Assembly (NCBI GenBank): GCA_019828595.1
Contig: JAHQRK010000008.1
Coordinates: 1,178,001-1,242,000, forward strand
Reading direction: 5' to 3'
Length of the DNA stretch: 64,000 nucleotides
Source: Aphanomyces cochlioides
Lineage: Eukaryota > Oomycota > Saprolegniomycetes > Saprolegniales > Verrucalvaceae
Below are positions 21,161 to 31,990 of the stretch, one piece after another; position 1 is the first letter of the stretch; each line of letters opens with the position of its first letter. The notes under the pieces were generated by a model. That model was not told the DNA's origin. It saw nothing but the letters and a program-made list of their open reading frames with translations, and ran no database searches. A program made the translations under genes and the position numbers.

Positions 21161-21711
21161 GAGCGCGTTCAGTGGTCAACGAAACATTGTGATATTTCAT
21201 ATCATGAAATTGCTATATTTGATTTAAGCAAAATATCATTATTTCACAGATATCGTTTTATATCAAGCGCGTTCGGTTTGCATTCAAATTTCATGTTTTC
21301 ATCTGTGTCCGGTTCATATGCTCGCTAACTCGAATCTCATTTTACCTGTGCTGCGCCAGTCAACGCCGACGTTCGACACGCTTCGTAGCATAAGTGCGTC
21401 GTTGTATACCAACTGGTAATCAATAGTATGAACGAGTGTTGACGACGGTGCTTGTCTTTTTGCTTCTCGGTGGACCTCTCACGCAGATCGAGTGCCATTC
21501 AGGCCCGACCACAATGCACCTTCAACGTTATTCCAATATATACAGGGTCAGAGGTGTATATTTTTTTCACGATATTATTATGATATTTTCTGAAAGTTCA
21601 TGATGTAACGATGACAACCGAACGCTGTATACGAAACCCAATATCATGATATCGATTTTTTTCATGATATTTTAAAAATATCATATTATTTTGTGGCCAC
21701 CGAACGCGCTC
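21161..21711. mobile_element. Non-autonomous Harbinger-type element (MITE) with TAA target duplication
   Basis: Left end GAGCGCGTTCAGTGGTCA (21161) is matched by the reverse complement of the right end, GAGCGCGTTCGGTGGCCA (ending 21711). Both sides continue into similar TGATATTT...ATATCATGAAA subterminal sequence. TAA at 21158-21160 and 21712-21714 is a 3-bp target duplication, as expected for PIF/Harbinger. An inner GCGCGTTCGGTT (about 21269) and a matching ACCGAACGC (about 21618) suggest a nested or partly duplicated copy. No coding sequence is present. The nearby Harbinger transposase remnant is a plausible relative. Confidence 0.75.
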
Positions 21712-21714
21712 TAA

Positions 21715-22386
21715 ACTCTTTTTGACTTTTGCAGTACAGATCAATACGAAATACAGTGTGACAAGCGGGGTTGTTCGGACAAAACGCCAGCAAGACACCA
21801 TGGATGTGTAACCACGCAACGCATTTCAAGCACTGTCGGTCGTCTTTCGGGGAGTAAGCAGCTCAAAAGAACGATTTGTGTAGGTTGCAGGAGATGTGAG
21901 TACATGGAAGCCTTGGTGTAAACAGCTTGTATCGCCGAGACAACATATGACTTCAAAGCAAAAGGACAAGGTGGATTGGGGGATTGAGACACTTTTTCCT
22001 CTCTGACAACGCTTGAAAGCACACCCGTGTGAAGGCATAAAACTGAACGATTCTAGGGGGAGATGTCTTCGTGTGTCATGATGTCCACTTTGTCCAAGAG
22101 TCGTTTGGTTCAACGGTGGCTGGACGTTCGACTGTAACTGCCCTGAAAGTGAAACTCAGATTATCCAATGAAAGTCGATTACTTCAATATAGTCGCATTG
22201 GATTGGTTAATATTGATTTATTTTCATCCAATGAAATCAAATATCACTGAACTGACCAAATTACATCTTGGTTTTTCACGTAATGTTCAATAATTCTTTT
22301 TAGTTCTTAAATGATTTAAAGAATATAATCTTGTTTCTTAATGTGTCTTTTACTATCTTGCACCGCTGATCAGTTCAGTGTGCAAG
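21715..22386. other. Intergenic
   Basis: Upstream region of the 7TM-cyclase gene. It includes CCAAT/ATTGG motifs around 22167-22235 in AT-rich DNA. No gene is supported. Confidence 0.4.
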
Positions 22387-24320
22387 ATGTCTCCGACGGC
22401 GTACTTTCCGCCATGGATGTTCACATACTCGATCATCCTGGGCGTGTCCCTCATCGCAACGATGCTCGGCGTGTGGTCTATCAAGAGAGCAGCGAATGCC
22501 GATTTCTCCTGCGTCATCTTCGCCATCCAGTGGCTCCTATTCACGAGTGGACTTTACTCGTTTGCGCGAATGGTCGCGCTCGGCATCCTCATGCACTCAT
22601 TTATCACTGGACAGTCCACCTGGGCCAAAGTTGACGAGATCCATGATGCTTTAGGGGTCCGTTTGGTCACGCGAGACGATGAAATCCGTGGGAATCAGTC
22701 TGATATTCCATTGTACTCGAGCATGATCTCCCTAGTTGGCGACACGAGCAACTTGGCGTCTTCCATGTGGATGCTTATTCTATTTATCGAACTTGTACGA
22801 CTCGGAAGACGATCCATGGACCGAGGAGGCGCGTTGGAACACCGAATGCGTCGAGTGTACCTCTATACAACGACCATCTTGCTTACTGTCTACTTCACGG
22901 TCTGCAAAATGCCACCCACCCAACATTCTGACCCCCTCATCGTGTAGACGTTCACAGTCTTCTTGTGCACTTACCATTATAACGAGGCAACGAACGAAGA
23001 CAAGGATCTCCGCTGGGCATTTCTCAATATGCGAGCCTCTGTCACACGATTAGCTTCGTTTGCGATGCAAGCCATTTCCGTCATCGCTGGTCTTATCGGG
23101 TACGTCAAACAGGCCTTAGTTTGGCTCTGATTAGTGTTGTTGCTCATCGTAAGTCTTAGATTGCTAATTCTTCGTCTATATGGCGAACTAGTTGTTGGTG
23201 TCGGTGGTCAAGTTGCTCAATCTCCACTGTACAACCGAATCAAGCGCCTGGTGTACGTGTTTTGAACTTCCGCTTGGCTTGATAGCTCATTCTGTGTTGT
23301 AGAATCGTCGATTGTATATTTTTGATGCCACTTGCAGTCACAATGTCCCTTACGGAGCAATACAGGGCCAGTAAATCGCCGATTTCCCCCGATGTCCTGA
23401 CGGTGATAATTGGCATTTGCTCCATTTTGTATTATTCCAGCGGTTGCGCACTATCATTGACACTTGCTGGGAGCCAAGCTTGTTGTGCTGCAATTTGTCT
23501 TTGTGGTGATGTGGAAGCCGCTCAATCTTTTCTCGAGACGACTCGCCCTCCACCTGACAACCCCATCTTCGTCAACACAGATATTGAATCATCTAGCGCT
23601 TTATGGGGTCAACTTGGCTCTGTTATGCACGAAGCCCAAGAACTCCACGATACGCTGCTTCGCTCGCTCCTCGTCCGGCACAATGGCTACGAAATCACAA
23701 CAGCAGGGGATTCCTTCCAGCTAGCATTTCATACGATCCAAGATGCGGTTGCTTACTGCCTCGACGTGCAAGAACAGCTTTTGACTGTCCGATGGCCGAA
23801 AGAATTGGCAAACATGGATGGAAGTCGCTCTGTGATTCATCCAAAGAAGCCCAAACTGGCAAAATCTCAATATCTCTTCCATGGGCTACGCGTTCGCATG
23901 GGCATCCACGCCGCGTCAGACAACACAGAAGGCCAACTCTTCCAGCAGACCCATCCTGTCACGTACAAGACGAATTATGTTGGTTTATCGGAGCTCATCG
24001 GTCGAGAAGTGAGCGATCTTGGCCACGGTGGCCAAATCGTCGTCACGGCGCCTGTGGCAAAGTGGTTACAAAAAGCGCAGCGAACAAATGACCCATGGAC
24101 TGAGGAACATCCGCTTGTGATGCGAGAACTCGGCGTATACCGTGTCAAGGATTTGAAAATCGACTTGGGTGTTGCCTACGTCGTTCCGTACAATCTTCGT
24201 GAACGAATTGCCTATTTTACGCCGCTCGCCAATGTCAAAGACGCCGACGAGTACACGAGACGGTCAAGCACGACATACGACTTGCTCATTTCGCCCAAAG
24301 ACGTCATTCATATTATCTAG
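22387..24320 (+). CDS. Seven-transmembrane protein fused to class III nucleotide cyclase domain
   Basis: Proposed exons 22387-22899, 22948-23099, 23135-23148, 23192-23252 and 23303-24320 give 585 residues with all phases consistent. About seven hydrophobic segments occupy the first 330 residues. FIELVRLGRR follows the third and loosely recalls a DRY-type motif. The C-terminal domain is a class III cyclase, nearest in style to trypanosomatid receptor cyclases. The first metal Asp is in VNTDIESSSALW, the second in GYEITTAGDSFQLAF, followed by GLRVRMGIH and the late GGQIVV element. The usual transition-state Asn (N-x3-R) is replaced by Glu (SELIGRE), so activity is doubtful. The first donor (GTCTGC) and the 14-base exon are the weak points. 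A spliced alternative ending at 24378 is possible. Membrane-bound signalling role is inferred. Confidence 0.75.
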
Positions 24321-24510
24321 CCCGCCCAGATCTCGAGCTCGCCGTTTTGATATCAGTGTCATGCGTCAGGCCAAGTAATACTTGCGTGACCGGCGGCCTA
24401 TTTCATCTTGCAAGTGGCTCAATGACGCTGAGCCATCACGATTGCTCTTCCTAGCTCCTTGGCGTTGCGTCGATTTGGTTTTGAGTTGCGTTCATTTTGG
24501 AATTTTTCCA

Positions 24511-24855
24511 ATGGTTGTCACGTTTTCGACCGCGACCGAATACACGTTCCGAGTTGGCTACAGCTTTTCCACCGTCACGAGCGATGCTGTCCCTGGCATT
24601 GGACTCTTTGGTAAAGACGTGGCGATTACAACGTCGCCAGTGAGTGACTCAACCACCTCAGTGTCCAAGTACACTCGACCTGATCGCATTGCCCTGCTCC
24701 AAAAAGCAGGTCTCTCTCCAACGGAAATCATCAATCTCTCGAAAGACCAAGCGACAATTCAAGTGAGTCGGCGCAGTTGCATCCAATCCTACCTGAATGA
24801 TTACCCCGGCGGCACGTCGCTCCTTGGCACCTCATCCGCCTCTTCCTGTGCTTGA
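24511..24855 (+). CDS. Hypothetical protein, possibly partial
   Basis: An open frame with coding-like third positions runs from 24382. The first ATG is at 24511, giving 114 residues. It is rich in Ser/Thr and has no motif I recognise. A GTGAGT donor-like site after the SKDQATIQ segment (about 24763) hints that the 3' part may be spliced. It could be a separate gene or a damaged tail of the preceding cyclase gene. Confidence 0.35.
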   Translation: MVVTFSTATEYTFRVGYSFSTVTSDAVPGIGLFGKDVAITTSPVSDSTTSVSKYTRPDRIALLQKAGLSPTEIINLSKDQATIQVSRRSCIQSYLNDYPGGTSLLGTSSASSCA

Positions 24856-27264
24856 GATTGCGTTGTGTGTGTTGTCATTTGTGACTTCATATGTGCGTCT
24901 ATTTCTTTTGTGTGATGGTAATATTCATGGCACTTTGATCTATTCGATGTCTTGACCTGACGTATGGATGAGCCGTCAAGTTCTCCCTGCTGGCGTTGCT
25001 TGGACGACCCAATTCCCCACGCCTATTTATTTCCCCCTCGACCTGCATTTGAAGCTTTCTTCCCCTGGAGCTCAAGCTGTTGCTGTCAATCACCACGAAA
25101 TGCATTCTCGACAACAGCTATGACTTGATTTCACAAGAGCGCTAAGATTTTGCACCAAGACAATGCATGAAACTCTCGTGGCCCTGTTGCAGAACAGAGA
25201 AAGCGTCCAACAATCCGCTGGAGAGAACGTCAACGTGCTGCAGCTTGCTCTCGTGGGTCTTTGTGCGTCTTGCGCGTTTTATGCTTTGTGCCTCGAACAA
25301 TTTCACACTTTTGACGAGGCAGCACACGCATCGCCACGGCTGCAAAGCTCGACTGGCTTGTGTTTTCCACTCAAGTTGCGAGTGTGGCATTTGTGCATGG
25401 CACAGTTGTCTTGCAACCTTTAGTTGGAACGTATTTCTCAGCCAGCACCAAGTCCAAAACTCAACTCGGTTGCTCTTGTGCCGGATTGCGGTGATCGACA
25501 CGGCTTTCCTCAATCCACAACCCGACTACGCCAGTGGCTGACAAAGGCAAGGAACGGGTCGAGCACGCTCAAAGCTATCAAATAGACGACGTCTCGAGGA
25601 CTTGAGCTTGACAATCCTCGACAATTCACAAGTGAATCAGTGTTGGTCAAGCTGTCGTCCACTTCGAAAAATGTCAGCCATGTTGCATGCTGTACGGTCG
25701 ATTGGATTGACACACCGACGCACGTATGCACTCAAACGCGTGATACAACCTAGCCACTGGTCGTTACTTGTCAACTATCAGCTCTCTCTCTTTCCAATCA
25801 ACTTCGCTGGATTCTTCGACTCTTGCACGATGGCTCTCGCAGTGGAATGGAGAGGAAGCGAGCGAGATTGTTCAAACTTGCTCGTGAAACGAAAACTATC
25901 AGTTTAATGCCAATATTGTGCCACCACGTCCTGAAAATCAGTTTATGGAACTTGTTTCATCGAGAGAAGATCTTGCTGCTCTGTACCCGGCATATCGCTT
26001 CGATGGATGACTAGCTTAAGCCTGAAGGTTGGTTATCGTCCTGACAACAATATCGATTACAGTCATGCTATGCCCGAATTTCAATTGACTTTAAACCGAT
26101 ATCTTTATCCACAGCCATTTATATTTTGAGTGCTTCTGTACCATATTCTGAGACTTGGATAAATAATTGAACTTTAGCTACATATCTAGTCGAAATATGA
26201 ACCACCACGGACATGACTAAACTAGATATATATCAGGTCAATAATATAGATACATTATTGATAGAATCATCACATCACACGAAAATTACAATATACTACG
26301 TAGTAAATGAAAACAGAATCATACAAAATATATCTTGCAAATAAACGATGATAAACATTAAACTGATAGTTCAAGTTCCATTCAAGGCAAACCAAGGCTG
26401 ACAACAAAGAATTTCCTCCGACGCGCTTGAATGGAGGAGCAATCGAGGCGACAGCGACGTCCATTTCATCTACGACTCTTTAAATTACATGGGGATTGCT
26501 ACCTGACAATTCAGAGCTATCGACACGGAGGACAAAACGCTCCTTCAAACGGCCATGGGGCAGACAAAGTTTCGTAGAATCCACTGAGTAGTTACGTCTC
26601 AAGATCGATGTCGACGTTGTCTAGTTGAATCAAAACCACGCGGCGTGGTTACTATAACACGACAGTGACATTCAGCACCGAAGCCGTCTTTGATTTCGTG
26701 TCAACCACGACGACCTGTGCGTCGTTTCCACTAATCACGCGGACACTTTCATGTTATAGCACGCGGGAAAACAGTCGTGGTGGCAATTCGCCATCTTTCG
26801 AAGCGACCCGTGGCATGTCGAAATCGACATCACGCCGCCGGCGCAAGTTCGCCGCGCAAGCTCCAAACATTCGATGGTTGTTTGTAATGTCAGCCATACT
26901 GTAGTCTTTTAGGGACAACTTTTTAACTTGCTAGGCTTATCTTAGCCTCGTTTACTACCCTCTAGCCTCTAGTTACGTTCTTTATCTAGCGCTATCAATG
27001 CGAAGATTGCGGTTTAAAGTGGGCCAAGCCGGGCTAGACCAATGTGAAACAAGCAGACGAGTTGAAACACTTTTCATACAACACAGTCACAACTGATCGA
27101 GTCTGAGCAATGACAACTTTAGCAGCGACCTGCCCGTGGTACGTGGAGCGACTTGGCAGCGTTTTTCCAAGTTTTACATGCACACTAACGCGGCGCGTGA
27201 TATAGTTTTCCAACGACACACCCAGCCATGGCTTTCATTTTCAAATCTTCCATCAAAATTGCAC
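24856..27264. other. Intergenic, no supported gene
   Basis: An ATG-initiated 86-codon ORF at 25163-25423 has hydrophobic patches but no recognisable family. The stretch 26050-26500 is AT-rich. I see no RNA gene. Confidence 0.4.
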
Positions 27265-28091
27265 ATGAACAACTTGTGCGAATTCAATTTCTGTATGAAC
27301 GTCGCGCTCCCGAATGCCACCAAGTGCGAGTTCCACAAGCATCGCAGTCAGTGCATTGAGAAAGACTGCTACAATCAAGTCTACGCCCGCAACCGGTGCG
27401 CTCGCCACGGCGGCAAGCGCAAGTGTATCGCTGAAGGATGTACATCGAACGCCCAGGGCAACCAATTCTGCGTCCAACATGGCGGTATTGCTGTGAAGCG
27501 CTACTGCTCCGTTGAAGGGTGCCAGAAACAAGCCCAAGCCGGCCAGAAATGCCTTCGTCATGGCGGGGGTCGTCGCTGCAAAGTCCAAGACTGCACGCAA
27601 TATGTCCGCACGGCTGGCATGTGCCACGCCCATTACTCCAAGTCGACTATGACGACACATGAAGATCCATCGATTTGCAAATACGCCTACAAGTCGTGCC
27701 CTAATCCAAGGGCGGTCAAGAAAGACGGGACGCTCCATTCGCTCTGTGAGTCGCATCGCCGTAAACCAACAAAGTGCAGCAAGAATACGCCGCCAAGAAA
27801 CGACAGAGCATTGCACTCGATGAGTCCATTCTCCTGGAGCAATTGCTCGTTGATGATCTGGCCGTGGATCCGATTCCGTACGACGAATCAAGCGACGATT
27901 ACGACATGGCAGCGGAACTCCGAGGCGTCATGGATTTGGATGTCGTCGTGCTCGACAAATTGGTCCACAGCACTTCGACTCCTGCGTCCACTTCGATGGC
28001 TCCAGCGTTTCCCCCGCCAGCCCCCATCTCGTGGCTGCCTAAACCGACTGAAATTGACGCCACATTTTGCTCCGACATGCTCTTGCTGTAG
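27265..28091 (+). pseudogene. WRKY19-like cysteine/histidine-rich protein, copy 1 (one frameshift)
   Basis: The ATG at 27265 starts a tandem array of about five small zinc-binding units of form C-x4-C-x9-C-x2-H (for example CIEKDCYNQVYARNRCARH). A spacer with YKSCPNPRAVKKDGT then leads to a C-terminal region. Around 27761-27766 one base is missing relative to copy 2, and coding continues in another frame (VQQEYAAKKRQ...) to 28091, ending with an acidic, proline-containing tail. Oomycete genomes hold many such proteins, annotated as WRKY19-like or transcription factors, but a DNA-binding role is inferred from the name only. The single lesion may be real or an assembly error, so this could still be a working gene of about 275 residues. 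Confidence 0.75.
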
Positions 28092-29798
28092 TTCCCCCTT
28101 CTCTACTTAAAATATACAAGTCCTATTTACTACTCACAATGAGATTGGATTTCGTCTGAGGGGGAAGGGGGACTTTTATCGTGTCACTCTGAGTGGAAAC
28201 CAATTCCTGATTACCTGTAGCTGCTAAGAAGATAAGCGTTACTCTCGCTAGAAGATTGCCGAGCCACTTCTACTTACCCAACTCACAACCACTTTAGTTG
28301 TCCTTCATCTTTACTTACTGTAACATTGTCGCTATGGATTCATGAATACTTCTAAAATTAATATTCTTGTAAAGATAATATTCTATATATATTGACACTG
28401 GAGGTTCTTAAGTGCACTTTGGCCAAGTCAGTAGTTTTTAACCACATAAGGACTATGGAGAGAGCAATAAGGAAGACCTTGGGACTTCGAGTACGCTGGC
28501 TTTCTTTCGATGTCGTCAATTTATGTCGAGTCTCTGTGCCAACAAGTCAAGGAGTATATCCAACCGTCATACCACCTTATTCGTTTGATGTACTCAATTG
28601 AAACTTGGACTGATTCCACGAGGGCTTTTATAGCACCCAAGTGAAAAGCAATTAGAGCATGGTCAGTAGATTGAAATGGATTGGCGGCAATCATGTAGTT
28701 TGGTGGGAGATTAAGCTCCATATTGGCTCTTGAGAACCGTCCTCCTCGGCAATGATGCTACTGACAACAAAACGTCGAATCAAGTGGCAATTTACAAAAG
28801 AGATTAGTGTATAGACTATCCTGCTAGATGTATTTGAGATTGTAGCTCGATTACATAGGAACCCTCGGACTAGAGCCCATGATTCCAAGAAATCTATTTC
28901 ACATTTTTCTCTGGTATACAGGCAAGACCACGATGTATTTCAAATAGTTTTAGGCAGGTAGAACCATCAAGCGCCAGGAGTTCTATTGTCTGGTGCCGAT
29001 TGAGCAAGTCCTTTGGGACTTTAGAGGTGGCTAACAACCTCTAGAAAAGTTTAATCTGGCTAACTATCAATACGCTATATCTTCAAATTACCTGTCAGAT
29101 TTTATATTGCTAATAACATTACATACTCAATATGCAGTACCAGCTTGCACACCAGTGCTGTCGAGCTGGGCAACAACAATCCATGTACAATCTACCTGCT
29201 CTGGCAAGAAAAATCGACAACTAACATGTTGTTCGAAGCAACCGACGACCGCGTGGGGAAATCGTATCGTCCATGGCCCGAATTCCCGGTTGTCCAACCG
29301 CTTGGTCGCCAATTTGATATCAAGCGCCGCGACAAATCCTGCACAGCAGGTCGCAGAATGACGCGACCCTCTCTTTCATAGTTGTCTTTCCAACTTTGGT
29401 CTTAATTGTACTCAATCTTGCGTCCTCTGCGTTCAAATATCTTGGTAATATGTACTGTGGTTCAACTGAGAGAAACTAGCAATTTGAATACCATGTATTA
29501 CTGTGTATTCAACCGCCGTCATAGCTCAGCTTGGAGCTTGTTTTGTCTGCATTCAGGTGGTTTTCCATGTCGTTGGATGTAATATCTCCTACAGATACAC
29601 TCTTGGATGACTCACGGAACTGTGCTTTTGATGACAGGTCGCGGCAATGCCAGGCGTTTCTCGGTCGAAAGATTTTGAATCCATCTGCAACTTTGGTGCC
29701 GTGATACAACAAAATGTTATACAACCCACACAACCCAACACAGTCAATTCAACATAACGCAACGAGGCTACGCCGGAGCTCATTCTTCAATTGTCGAC
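28092..29798. other. Intergenic between tandem paralogues
   Basis: Only short ORFs without motifs and AT-rich patches. It includes the promoter of copy 2. Confidence 0.45.
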
Positions 29799-30599
29799 AT
29801 GACGCCGCATTGCGAATTCAACTTTTGCACGAATGCTGCACTGCCCAATGCGACCAAATGTGCATTCCACAAGCATCGAAGCCGATGCATTGAGAAAGAC
29901 TGCTACAATCAAGTCTACGCCCGTAATCGGTGCGCTCGCCACGGCGGCAAGCGCAAATGCATCACCGAAGGATGTACTTCCAACGCACAGGGCAACCAAT
30001 TCTGCGTCCAGCACGGCGGTATTGCTGTGAAGCGCTACTGCTAGATTGACGGCTGCCATGGCGGTGGCCGCCGCTGCAAGGTTCTGCATTGCACGCAATA
30101 CGTCCGCACCGCGGGGCTTTGCCATGCCCACTACGCCAAGTCCAATCCGATCCAACCCTCGGACCCAAGGCTTTGCAAATACGCATACAAACCATGCCCA
30201 AACCGCCGAGCGCTCAAAAAAGATGGCACGATGCATACGCTCTGTGAAGCCCATCGGCGAAATACCAACAAAGTCCAGCAGCAGTACGCAGCCAAGAAGC
30301 GGCGATCGTCGTCCGTCATGGACGCCTACACGAGAAATTCACTCACAATCGATCCGATTCCATACGAAGACGACAACGACAGTGTACAAAGTTTCACAAC
30401 GACTCCAACGTCGCAGGATTCACCCGCTGCCGTTTGGTCTGAACTGCGCGACGTCATGGATCTCAAAGTGCTTGTTCTTGACGATTCAATCCGGCACGAT
30501 TTCCACCACGAGGTCGACTTGTCAGCGTTTCTCTTTCCGAAACCACTGCAAGTGTCTGCGTCATCCGTCGACGATTGCTTCATGGAGCTCATGTTCTAA
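29799..30599 (+). pseudogene. WRKY19-like cysteine/histidine-rich protein, copy 2 (in-frame TAG)
   Basis: Tandem paralogue of 27265-28091. The ATG at 29799 opens CEFNFCTNAALPNATKC and the same C-x4-C-x9-C-x2-H units. A TAG at 30042-30044 follows RYC, exactly where copy 1 reads on. After the stop the same frame continues for 185 codons with homologous sequence (GGGRRCKV...YKPCPNRRALKKDGT...QQQYAAKKRRS) to the stop at 30597. About a dozen residues of one zinc unit are missing near the stop. Nothing else is broken, and the frameshift of copy 1 is absent. Read-through, an assembly substitution or recent inactivation are the options. The C-terminal tail holds conserved DPIPYE and VMDL.LVLD segments that look like a short functional motif. 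Confidence 0.75.
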
Positions 30600-31594
30600 A
30601 ACCCTCCGACATACTTTGGTACATTGGATGTTGTAATAAATACTACGTTGCTCAACTATTCACATGGTTTTCAAAGTTTGTGAAACAGGGTATGGCGTTA
30701 CTTTGTAACCGCCAAATCTAAAAATAGATTGAATATGTGAAACCGTTTCAGCTACAAATAGCACGGACTCTGTCAGCCAAAAACAAGGCACTGGGAGAGA
30801 AATCTCAACTGATACTCTACAAACCGATGGCGCTGAGCTTGCAAAACCGTTGCCAGGCTAAACCTGGGCTTCACCATGAGATATTTCGGCAACTGCCAAG
30901 CCAACTGCGCCAATTGTCAATGGTGTCTAGCTACCGTCAGGCCTGAGCTCTAGACTTCTGCGAGATTCAGACGACAACTGGGCTTGGCTTGCCACAAGAA
31001 CAGGGATAAAGACGATGGCCGTTGGCCCCAAAACACGCATATAAGTTTCTTGCAAATTACACTCGCTCCATCGGATTGAGCCGGCTCATGAGCATGCCTA
31101 TAGTCTTACCGAAGTGAGCTTTGAATTCAAAAACTATGTGATTGAAATGAAACGTTGCGGATTGTGGTGGTACGATGAAGATGGACAATCGGTTTGTTGC
31201 AGGAGGAAGTGGCGCGTTCGTGGAACATTGCTCTCAAAAGCACGGTAGAAACCAGCATAGAATGCACCCACGCATCTTGGCATTCATGTAGCGGAACGTG
31301 AATTGAATCATTTCTATTGAAACCACGACGGCTCCATTCTGATGAACCGACGATTATACGTAGCTCAATGGTGGTTCACTCGAAAGACTGTTTACTTGAA
31401 AGCTTTGTTGCAATTGACAATCAACAAAGCTAGCGCGTATAAAAGCGCCGCGCTGTGAAAGTTCTCGCGTAGAGTCGTGGCGACTTGGTCTTGGCGAGGA
31501 ACGTACGTGGCCTTCACGGCCGGGTGATCCAAGAGCGAGCGTCAGCGGCGAAGTCGAGCTTGGGAGCCGCCATCGTCACAATTAGATTTCTCTC
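30600..31594. other. Intergenic, no supported gene
   Basis: No motif-bearing ORF. The last 150 bases are GC-richer and probably form the promoter and leader of the small gene at 31595. Confidence 0.45.
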
Positions 31595-31990
31595 ATGGTT
31601 GTGTCATCGCCTCCGTCGACGTTGACGTTTTCTGAAAAGCTCAAGCGCTTGTTTTCTCGCTGCAAATGTGAGCCTTCATCTCCCAAGACAGCAGACACCC
31701 CAAGTTCTTCACCAAATCATATCCGCCCGATCCATCTGCCTCCAAAATACGACAAAGGAAGAAGCTCCACCGTTCGAGTGGGTGGTACCCGTGTGCCGTT
31801 CACCCCCACGCAAGTCAAGCGATTCCGTGAGCAGAAGCGGAAATGCTTCAAAGACATTGACGCCATTGAAGAATGGGATCGCAAGTGCAAACATTGCCAA
31901 AGCAAAGCGTCCGACGAAGAGCTGCCCATCCAGCCACGGAAAAGCCTCGCCAGTTTGTTTCGTCGATCAACCTGTGCGCTCGGTAGTTGA
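31595..31990 (+). CDS. Small unknown protein, family X member 1
   Basis: A 131-residue single-exon ORF with ATG at 31595. It is basic at the N-terminus (FSEKLKRLFSRCKC), with a Ser/Pro-rich linker, then PIHLPPKYD, VGGTRVPFTP, a basic helix and CKHCQSK. The same ordered motifs occur in the protein at 41584-41943, so this is a real paralogous family. Cys-x-Cys near the N-terminus plus Cys-x2-Cys near the C-terminus could bind one metal. No signal peptide or membrane segment is seen. I do not recognise the family, and no function should be assumed. Confidence 0.75.
   Translation: MVVSSPPSTLTFSEKLKRLFSRCKCEPSSPKTADTPSSSPNHIRPIHLPPKYDKGRSSTVRVGGTRVPFTPTQVKRFREQKRKCFKDIDAIEEWDRKCKHCQSKASDEELPIQPRKSLASLFRRSTCALGS

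Noticed and set aside
25163..25423. 86-codon ORF with hydrophobic patches
   Set aside because: No family, no clear splice context, overlapping ORFs in all frames.
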